Source: Actinomycetota bacterium (GTDB taxonomy: Bacteria; Actinomycetota; Actinomycetes; S36-B12). Taken from it: 12,625 bases of DNA. Made by a program: the position numbers and the translations under genes. Of the stretch, positions 1-5,080 are shown piece by piece. Positions within the stretch are counted from its first letter, which is position 1; each line of letters opens with the position of its first letter. The notes below the pieces were generated by a model. It saw only the letters and a program-made list of their open reading frames with translations. It was not told the DNA's origin and ran no database searches. The stretch spans positions 1 through 12,625 of the forward strand of contig JAQCBM010000025.1 of the NCBI GenBank assembly GCA_027729865.1, given 5' to 3'.

Positions 1-240
1 TGAGCAACCTCCTCTGGTGAGCCATATCGGCCGAGAGGCACTCGTCGTCGCGCGAAGGTATCGCGATGCTCCTCGGGGATAGCTGCGGGGGACCGGCGCG
101 AAACCTGGGAGAAAACCCCGCTGAACCGTCTGCGCCGGACTGCGACTGGCCATCGTAGGGCCCGCAACCGGGTCCGCCGTTCTGACGATGAGCACGCCAA
201 GTCGCCAGCACCGGTCCACAGCCAGGTCGTAGGCGTCCCG
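1..240 (-). pseudogene. Decayed short-chain dehydrogenase/reductase (SDR), continues off the left edge
   Basis: Read leftward on the minus strand, three pieces in three frames look like parts of one SDR. From 240 to about 181 the reading includes RDAYDLAVDRCW and GVLIV, like the helix and strand before the cofactor-side NAG motif. From 178 to 143 a shifted frame gives GGPGCGPYDGQS, like the Gly/Pro-rich turn after that strand. From 119 to 1 a third frame gives IPEEHRDTFARRRVPLGRYG followed by SPEEVA, a strong match to the late C-terminal segment (RxPLGRxGxPEEVA) of classical SDRs. The Rossmann glycine motif and the Ser-Tyr-Lys catalytic part are absent; about 100 residues appear to be deleted between the second and third pieces. 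The third piece is the secure one; the other two are weaker matches and could be chance. The C-terminal end lies outside the window. No other gene is visible in 1-297. Confidence 0.5.
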
Positions 241-297
241 AGCAGTAGTGCTCGATGGCATTGGGGCGAATGAGAGTCCAGCTACGGTGCCTGGCAT

Positions 298-813
298 ATG
301 GAAACGTGGGACGCTTACCGAGCCCGGAGAAACGTCCGAGAGTTCTCGACCACTGCGATCCCGTCGGAGGTGCTCGACCAAATCCTCGAGGCTGGACGAC
401 GGGCTCCTTCTGCGAACAACCGTCAACCGTGGGACTTCGTGGTGGTCACCGAGCGAGCGGCGCTTGAGGATCTGTCGAAGGTGTGGGTTGGCGCCGGCCA
501 TGTCGCCAGGTCGGCCGCAACCATCGTGATCGCCACTCCGGTCGAGAACGGCGCCGACGCGATGTCCCACGCTGAGTTTGACCTCGGCCAAGCGACCATG
601 GCCATGGCCCTCGTGGCGGCCGATCATGGCATCGGCTCAGGTCATGCACTTGCACATGACCAAGAGGTGCTGCGGTCCGTTATCGGACTTCCGCCAACGC
701 ATCGAGGTGCGTACGTCCTGGCCCTCGGGTTCCCCAGCGCCGGGCCGCTGCACCCGATCGAGCGTCTCGATCGCCGCCCCTTCGACGAGGTGGTGCACTG
801 GCACTGCTGGTGA
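298..813 (+). CDS. Nitroreductase-family FMN oxidoreductase
   Basis: This is a 171-residue protein of the nitroreductase fold, whose members use FMN and NAD(P)H to reduce nitro groups, quinones or enones in the cytoplasm. The N-terminal FMN phosphate-binding pattern RRNVREF is at residues 10-16. It is followed by the family signature IPSEVLDQILEAGRRAPSAN (21-40) and then NRQPWDFVVV (41-50). The C-terminus, around DRRPFDEVVHWHCW, is the usual ending of short actinobacterial members, so the gene looks complete. ATG at 298 is the first start in frame and matches the family N-terminus. There is no clear ribosome binding site just upstream, so translation may be weak or leaderless. It lies beside an SDR remnant and converges on the hydrolase gene with a gap of only 15 bases. 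The substrate is unknown; a role in the neighbouring catabolic cluster is inference. Confidence 0.88.
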   Translation: METWDAYRARRNVREFSTTAIPSEVLDQILEAGRRAPSANNRQPWDFVVVTERAALEDLSKVWVGAGHVARSAATIVIATPVENGADAMSHAEFDLGQATMAMALVAADHGIGSGHALAHDQEVLRSVIGLPPTHRGAYVLALGFPSAGPLHPIERLDRRPFDEVVHWHCW

Positions 814-828
814 TGCAACCGGCCCGAC

Positions 829-1446
829 TCACCCGTCGGACCACGCCTCGATCACCTCGTTAGCAGCGGCCAACGGGCCTACTCGAACACGGATGCCGTC
901 GAGTGCCGCCTGATGAGCACTCTGGTCGCCAGTCGCCACAGCGTCGCTGACGACGACCGGCTGAAAACCAGCCTGCAGGGCATCACGCGCCGTGCCAAGC
1001 ACACATACGTCCGTCTGGACTCCGCATATCACGACCTGGGTAACGCAACGAGCTCGCAGCACCAGCTCCAGTGGTGTATAGGCAAACGCCGAATATCGGT
1101 GCTTCACCAGGACCAGGTCCCTGTCGTCGGCGTCCAGTTCGTAGAAGTCGGCTCCCCAGGAACCTTTGGTAGCCACCGCGCCTTTGGGGCGCGCCTCGTC
1201 AGGGAGTCCTTCGAACCGGCGAATCCATGCCTGGTCGTCAGTCCAGTCGGAGTGTTCCACGCGGACCAGGATGACGGGTACACCGCAGCGGTGTGCTTCC
1301 TGACGAAGCTGTCGGATCGGTTCGGCTACCGCTTGTACTGCGGACAGGTCGTGCCCGGCCCGACCGAAGGCGCCGTCGGGATGGCAGAAGTCGTTCTGGT
1401 AGTCAACGACCACCAGCGCGCTTGACGAAGCCGTCGTTTGCGCCAT
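829..1446 (-). CDS. Isochorismatase-like cysteine hydrolase (amidohydrolase type)
   Basis: This 205-residue cytoplasmic hydrolase belongs to the cysteine hydrolase family that includes N-carbamoylsarcosine amidase, ureidoacrylate hydrolase RutB, maleamate hydrolase and isochorismatase. The catalytic triad is visible: Asp15 in VVVDYQNDF, Lys115 in LVLVKHRYSAF and Cys148 in CGVQTDVCV. The metal-binding histidines of nicotinamidases are not evident, which argues against that activity. ATG at 1446 is preceded by a GAGG-type ribosome binding site about 8 bases upstream. The gene is divergent from the TauE/SafE-type transporter across a 99-base gap, so the two may share control. In this setting it probably hydrolyses an amide or carbamoyl C-N bond in a pathway intermediate; the exact substrate cannot be told from sequence. 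Family assignment is secure, specificity is not. Confidence 0.92.
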   Translation of the reverse strand: MAQTTASSSALVVVDYQNDFCHPDGAFGRAGHDLSAVQAVAEPIRQLRQEAHRCGVPVILVRVEHSDWTDDQAWIRRFEGLPDEARPKGAVATKGSWGADFYELDADDRDLVLVKHRYSAFAYTPLELVLRARCVTQVVICGVQTDVCVLGTARDALQAGFQPVVVSDAVATGDQSAHQAALDGIRVRVGPLAAANEVIEAWSDG

Positions 1447-1482
1447 GAGAGCACCTCGCTCGTAAATGAGATGACAGTAGGA

Positions 1483-1511
1483 TTGAAATCGAGTGTACTC
1501 CTATCGAAAAT
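1483..1511 (+). promoter_or_regulatory. Candidate promoter for the TauE/SafE-type transporter
   Basis: TTGAAA at 1483-1488 and GAAAAT at 1506-1511 are separated by exactly 17 bases, a reasonable sigma-70-like pair. Downstream, GGAG at 1535-1538 lies 7 bases before the GTG start at 1546. The call rests on hexamer likeness only. Confidence 0.4.
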
Positions 1512-1516
1512 CGAGT
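1486..1516. repeat. Direct repeat AAATCGAGT x2 in the hydrolase/transporter divergent gap
   Basis: AAATCGAGT occurs at 1486-1494 and again, identical, at 1508-1516. The start-to-start distance is 22 bases, about two helical turns, so both copies face the same side of the DNA. They overlap the candidate transporter promoter. Between them is the small palindrome GAGTGTACTC (1491-1500). This is a plausible binding site for a dimeric regulator, but it could be chance. Confidence 0.4.
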
Positions 1517-1545
1517 AAAGGGCTACGGCCTCTCGGAGTGCTCAA

Positions 1546-2280
1546 GTGACGGAGCTGCTCGTGATCCTCGTGGCCGTCGTGATCGGAGGATTCGTCAAGG
1601 GTGTGACCGGCAGCGGACTGCCCGTCGTCGCAATCCCGATCATGGCCACATTCATCGGTGTGGAGCAGGCCGTGGTGATCATGGTCATCCCGTCGATCAC
1701 TTCGAACCTGCAGTTGATCGGCGCGAACCGTCAAGCCTTCGAGCAGACGCGCCACCTGAGATCCATGGTGGTCGTGGGGATCTTCGGGGTAGCGCTCGGC
1801 ACGTTCGTGCTCACGACTGTCGACGAGGACATCATGGGTCTCGTTCTGGCTGCGGTCATCATCGGCTACATCGCGGTCAATCAACTCCGACCGGCCTTCG
1901 AACTGTCCGAGCGGCTGGCGGCACGGACAGCCATTCCAATCGGGTTCCTGAGCGGCACCCTGCAAGGAAGCAGCGGAATGTCGAGCCCGTTGCTGTCGCC
2001 CTACCTCCATTCGTACCGGATGCCGCGCCAGGCCTATGTGCTGTCGCTCACTGTTCTCTTCCTGGTCTACGGCATCATTCAGCTGCCGGCGCTCGCAGTC
2101 GCAGGACTTCTCACCGTCGAGCGGCTCGTCCTTGGCGTGATCGCCGTCATCCCGATTTATCTCTCACTCAAGGCGGGGATCCGACTGGGCAGCCGGATCA
2201 CGAATCTGGCCTTCGACCGCTGGGTGTTCGCGGTGCTCGGCCTGACGGCCGCGAAGCTGAACGCCGATGCATTCCTCTAG
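1546..2280 (+). CDS. TauE/SafE-family (DUF81) membrane transporter
   Basis: This 244-residue protein is almost wholly hydrophobic, with roughly seven to eight predicted membrane segments. The two-fold repeat of the TauE/SafE family is visible. The first repeat has a Gly-rich stretch FVKGVTGSGLPVVAIPIM near residues 16-33, and the second has GFLSGTLQGSSGMSSPLLSP near the middle. Family members move small organic or sulfur-containing anions such as sulfite, sulfoacetate or taurine breakdown products across the cytoplasmic membrane; many have no known substrate. The GTG start at 1546 is supported by GGAG at 1535-1538, and the length is normal for the family. It is divergent from the isochorismatase-like gene and convergent with the aldehyde dehydrogenase. 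It probably imports the pathway substrate or exports a waste anion, which is inference from position only. Confidence 0.88.
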   Translation: MTELLVILVAVVIGGFVKGVTGSGLPVVAIPIMATFIGVEQAVVIMVIPSITSNLQLIGANRQAFEQTRHLRSMVVVGIFGVALGTFVLTTVDEDIMGLVLAAVIIGYIAVNQLRPAFELSERLAARTAIPIGFLSGTLQGSSGMSSPLLSPYLHSYRMPRQAYVLSLTVLFLVYGIIQLPALAVAGLLTVERLVLGVIAVIPIYLSLKAGIRLGSRITNLAFDRWVFAVLGLTAAKLNADAFL

Positions 2281-2311
2281 CACCGAGTCCACTACATGCA
2301 CGAGGCCCCAA

Positions 2312-2336
2312 GTCGGCGCGTTGGACGTAGGCCGAC
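2312..2336. terminator. Weak hairpin between convergent transporter and aldehyde dehydrogenase genes
   Basis: GTCGGC at 2312-2317 and GCCGAC at 2331-2336 form a perfect 6-bp GC-rich stem with a 13-base loop, in the 70-base gap where two genes end face to face. There is no T run on either side, so it is not a classical intrinsic terminator. It may still act on both strands. Confidence 0.25.
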
Positions 2337-2350
2337 AGCCGCCGCGCGAG

Positions 2351-3790
2351 TCAGAGTTCCAGGCCGACGTACTTCCGTTTGAGGTACCCGGCAATCCCCT
2401 CCGAGCCGCCTTGTGCACCGGCTCCGCTGTGCTGGAAACCACCGAACGACACAGCGGGGTCTGACACTCGACCACGGTTGATCGCGACCATGCCGGTATC
2501 CATGCGCCGTGACAATCCGAACGCACGGGTGACGTCACGGCTGATGATGTAGGAGATCGGCGCGGCGTCGGCGGCGTTGGCGTGGGTGATGACTTCGTCG
2601 AGGTCGTCGAAAACCACGATCGGCGCTAGCGGCCCGAAGATCTCCGAGCCGAGCGTCGGGGCGTCAATCGGCACGTCGGCGACGACCGTTGGCTCGAAGA
2701 AGAAGCCCGATGTTCCGGATGCCCGACCACCGGTCGTCACTTCACCACCGCTCTCGATGAACTCGGCCAGCAGTTGGCCCACCCTGTCGCGTTCGCACGC
2801 GGACACGAGCGCGCCGACATCGGTGTCGGCTTCGCGTCCGTATCCGATCGACAGTTCGGCCATTCGAGCCGTGAACCGCGATATGAACTCTGTGGCGATG
2901 CGTTCATGAACGTAGAACTGGTTCGCTGCGATACACGAGGCTCCCGCGTTGGTCATCTTGGCAAGCAGCGCTGCCTCGACCGCGATGTCAAGATCGGCAT
3001 CGTCGAGCACGACGAACGGCGCATTGCCTCCGACTCCCATGCTCGTCTCCAATAGGTGCTTGCCGGCGAGTTCGAGCAAGCTTCGGCCCACTGACGTCGA
3101 TCCTGTGAATGACAGCTTGCCCATCGATCGATGGCCCATCATTGCGGCGACCGCATCGACCGGCGGATCGGGCAACACCACGTTGAGTACGCCGGGGGGT
3201 GCTCCTGCACGTCGAACGAGGTCGGCGAGGTACAGAGCGGTGAGCGGGGTCTCAGGAGCCGGCTTCAACACGCATGTGCACCCCGCTGCGAGCGCCGGGG
3301 CGATCTGGCGGGTCGCCGTGGCTGCCGGAAAGCTCCACGGAGTGATGAGCAGTGCGACCCCGATGGGCTCTGACAGCACCACGATCTGCTCATCGCCATT
3401 TGGCACCGTTCGAAAGTCGCCACCGATGTGCGCAGCCTCTTCGGAACCCCAACGAAAGAACTCTGCGGCGTCGTACACCTCGCCGATCGCTTGCCGCAAC
3501 GCTTTGCCGTTCTCGCGCTGGATCAGGTCAGCGATCGCATCACGCTCGCGCACCATCAGTTCGAAGCATTGACGGAGCACCTCGGCGCGCTGGCGAGGAG
3601 GAGTCGACGCCCAAGCAGGCTGGGCCGCCGAAGCGGCGTCGACTGCCTCGAGGCACTCCTCGATCGACGCCGTGGCAGCACCAGCCAGCCGCTTGCCAGT
3701 GGTCGGGTCGAGAATCTCGCGCTCGCCGGAGCCACGACGCCATGCACCGTCGATGTACAACCCGGTGAAGATGTTCAGCGGTGAGCTCAC
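2351..3790 (-). CDS. Aldehyde dehydrogenase, succinate-semialdehyde-dehydrogenase-like, with altered catalytic residues
   Basis: A 479-residue NAD(P)-dependent aldehyde dehydrogenase when started at GTG 3790, which gives the usual N-terminus (LYIDGAWRRG) and family length. A GTG at 3871 would add 27 unusual residues, and neither start has a strong ribosome binding site. Recognisable blocks in order are TPWSFPAATATRQIAPAL, CVLKPAPETP (cofactor Lys and Glu kept), LSFTGSTSVGR, SMGVGGNAPFVVLDDADLD, NAGASCIAAN with the nucleophilic Cys, and SEIFGPLAPI. The blocks most resemble succinate-semialdehyde dehydrogenases. Two normally conserved residues differ: Asn of PWNFP is Ser (AGC), and the general-base Glu of (S/L)ELGG is Gly (GGA). 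Activity is therefore uncertain. It lies downstream of the cyclase gene after a 271-base gap with its own palindrome, and would suit oxidation of a semialdehyde late in the pathway. Confidence 0.9.
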   Translation of the reverse strand: MSSPLNIFTGLYIDGAWRRGSGEREILDPTTGKRLAGAATASIEECLEAVDAASAAQPAWASTPPRQRAEVLRQCFELMVRERDAIADLIQRENGKALRQAIGEVYDAAEFFRWGSEEAAHIGGDFRTVPNGDEQIVVLSEPIGVALLITPWSFPAATATRQIAPALAAGCTCVLKPAPETPLTALYLADLVRRAGAPPGVLNVVLPDPPVDAVAAMMGHRSMGKLSFTGSTSVGRSLLELAGKHLLETSMGVGGNAPFVVLDDADLDIAVEAALLAKMTNAGASCIAANQFYVHERIATEFISRFTARMAELSIGYGREADTDVGALVSACERDRVGQLLAEFIESGGEVTTGGRASGTSGFFFEPTVVADVPIDAPTLGSEIFGPLAPIVVFDDLDEVITHANAADAAPISYIISRDVTRAFGLSRRMDTGMVAINRGRVSDPAVSFGGFQHSGAGAQGGSEGIAGYLKRKYVGLEL

Positions 3791-3979
3791 GGCGTGCCTG
3801 AACCAGCTGGGAGCACGACGAGATCTGGATGCGGGCCCGATCGACCCCACTGCTCCGGAACCGACAACCACGTCCGTACGTGCCGAGAGGAATGGGTCGC
3901 CGACTCAAGGGCGGTCACGTTCTCGTTCACCAGGCCCCTGAGCCAACGCGTCGATCGAGTCGTGAACGTCGTGGTCTGG

Positions 3980-3998
3980 GCGATGATGACATCATCGC
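3980..3998. promoter_or_regulatory. Perfect 19-bp palindrome, candidate operator upstream of the aldehyde dehydrogenase gene
   Basis: GCGATGATG (3980-3988), a central A, then CATCATCGC (3990-3998) form a perfect inverted repeat with 9-bp arms. It lies about 190 bases upstream of the GTG start chosen for the aldehyde dehydrogenase, in the 3791-4061 gap. A one-base spacer cannot form a hairpin loop, so a protein-binding operator is likelier than a terminator. No convincing promoter hexamers were found beside it. The rest of this 271-base gap holds only a weak inverted repeat, CACGT-N4-ACGTG, at 3869-3882. Confidence 0.5.
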
Positions 3999-4047
3999 TA
4001 AGCGGACGCCCCCACCTGGACCTAGGTTCATGGCTTGCGCCTCTTCG

Positions 4048-4063
4048 GATCCGGTCCCGGATC
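4048..4063 (-). terminator. Short GC-rich inverted repeat at the end of the cyclase gene
   Basis: GATCCGG (4048-4054), TC, CCGGATC (4057-4063) is a perfect inverted repeat that overlaps the cyclase TGA stop. As RNA it can form a 6-bp stem with a 4-base loop. No U tract follows on the minus strand, so termination is only a possibility. Its position right at the stop codon is the main support. Confidence 0.3.
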
Positions 4064-4892
4064 AACCAAGAGCTTCGGCGAGGTCCTCGACGGTGAGATC
4101 TCCACAGTCGAGGAAGGCCATGCACCGTCCCGGGGCAGCCTCGCCCCCGTCGATCTTGAGCGGGAAGAAACCGATAATGCACCGCTGGTTCAAGACCAGT
4201 TCGATGTCGCCACCGATGTTCTCTGCATGGATACATTCGTTCTGGAACGCAAAGTGGTGCATTGGGAAGATGTCGCTCTTGATCTTCCTGCCCGACTTAT
4301 GGTGGACGTACTCGTACTCGCCGAAGTAGTCCTTGATGGACATGCCCACGTGCTCTTCGAACTGACGTGCGATATCGGGGCGCATGTCACGGATGGTGGT
4401 GGCCATGGGGTGGTCACCTGATCCGGCGTCAATACCCCACCAGCGGATCTCCATCTCCTGCATCCACTTGGCCAGCTCAATCCCACCACCGGGGTGCATG
4501 CAGAAGTATCGCACGAGGTCTTGTTGCGGCTGACCTTGGTAGTAGCGGTGGAACCCGGTGTGAATGATCAGAATGTCACCCTTTTTCACCTCGACCTGAT
4601 CGGTGATGTGATGCGGCATGATCACGTCCCAATCAGAGACGGTCTCGGAGAGGTCGACAACCACACCTTCGTGGATCAGCTTCGTCAGCGGGAGGTCAGA
4701 CATGCCCACCATCGTGTCGGTGCCATGCATCGGGCCATCGAGGTGGGTGCCCGAGTGAAGCGAGACCTCGAGTCGTTGCGACACGATCTGATTCGTCTGC
4801 AGGTTCTGCGTGTAATACAGCTTCCCGCCCGGGTAACCGACCCAGCCAGGGGTATGGATGCTCCACGGATGCGTGAGATCGACGACCTTCAT
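4062..4892 (-). CDS. Cyclase-family metal-dependent hydrolase (kynurenine formamidase / isatin hydrolase superfamily)
   Basis: A 276-residue protein of the cyclase family, whose members use a Zn or Mn centre to hydrolyse amide or lactam bonds (kynurenine formamidase, isatin hydrolase) or related substrates. The metal-binding signature HxGTHxDxPxH appears as HSGTHLDGPMH at residues 46-56. It is followed by GIDAGSGDHP (153-162) and a C-terminal HH (212-213) with EN (224-225), where family members place a further catalytic or metal ligand. At 276 residues it is longer than typical 210-230-residue formamidases. ATG at 4892 is chosen because AAAGGAG (4901-4907) lies 8 bases upstream and the product begins MKVVDLTHPW, as family members do; an in-frame start at 4997 would add 35 unrelated residues. 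It follows the second molybdopterin-subunit gene after 188 bases and has its own candidate promoter and operator. Ring opening of a hydroxylated cyclic product is a reasonable inferred role. Confidence 0.9.
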   Translation of the reverse strand: MKVVDLTHPWSIHTPGWVGYPGGKLYYTQNLQTNQIVSQRLEVSLHSGTHLDGPMHGTDTMVGMSDLPLTKLIHEGVVVDLSETVSDWDVIMPHHITDQVEVKKGDILIIHTGFHRYYQGQPQQDLVRYFCMHPGGGIELAKWMQEMEIRWWGIDAGSGDHPMATTIRDMRPDIARQFEEHVGMSIKDYFGEYEYVHHKSGRKIKSDIFPMHHFAFQNECIHAENIGGDIELVLNQRCIIGFFPLKIDGGEAAPGRCMAFLDCGDLTVEDLAEALG

Positions 4893-4965
4893 CTGATCCA
4901 CTCCTTTGGTGTCGGTGACGATGTCACGATGTTCCGGTGGTGTTCGGGCTGGCCGAGACCTGGCA

Positions 4966-4990
4966 TCAACCAAGTTCAACCACGTTGAAC
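4966..4990. promoter_or_regulatory. Candidate operator upstream of the cyclase gene
   Basis: GTTCAAC (4974-4980), CAC, GTTGAAC (4984-4990) is a perfect inverted repeat with 7-bp arms and a 3-base spacer. Overlapping it is a 10-base direct repeat: TCAACCAAGT (4966-4975) and TCAACCACGT (4976-4985), 9 of 10 identical. The palindrome touches the candidate -10 element at 4989-4994, as a repressor site would. The regulator is not in the window. Confidence 0.5.
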
Positions 4991-5018
4991 AATACATTCA
5001 CTGTGAGCGAGAATGCAA
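4989..5018 (-). promoter_or_regulatory. Candidate promoter for the cyclase gene
   Basis: On the minus strand, TTGCAT (5018-5013) and TATTGT (4994-4989) are 18 bases apart. The match to sigma-70-like consensus is partial. The promoter would lie in the 188-base gap after the second molybdopterin-subunit gene and its start point would fall within or next to the inverted repeat at 4974-4990. Confidence 0.35.
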
Positions 5019-5080
5019 GGGTGTTGCCGCACCGACCATGAGCCCTGGAACCACTGCCGGGTGCGGGTGTCTAGACCGTG

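Noticed and set aside
1..297. A complete divergent minus-strand gene starting at ATG 297
   Set aside because: One frame is open to the left edge, but its product is not protein-family-like along its length. The SDR-like pieces fall in different frames, so a decayed gene fits better.
913..1425. Long plus-strand open frame opposite the isochorismatase-like gene
   Set aside because: It is fully antisense to a gene with an intact catalytic triad, has no recognisable domain, and is explained by GC-rich codon structure.
829..1446. Nicotinamidase as the function of the cysteine hydrolase
   Set aside because: The Asp-Lys-Cys triad is shared by the whole family, but the metal-binding His residues expected in nicotinamidases are not seen.
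1501..2010. Minus-strand 169-residue frame opposite the transporter gene
   Set aside because: The product is a low-complexity Asp/His/Arg-rich string, the usual mirror of a membrane-protein gene in GC-rich DNA.
3781..3790. Palindrome GTGAGCTCAC covering the chosen aldehyde dehydrogenase start
   Set aside because: It lies within the first codons, has no loop for a hairpin, and a 10-bp palindrome can be chance.
3787..4236. Minus-strand 149-residue frame spanning the aldehyde dehydrogenase/cyclase gap
   Set aside because: It begins inside the cyclase gene in another frame, has no domain signature, and its composition looks like out-of-frame sequence. The gap is better explained as regulatory.
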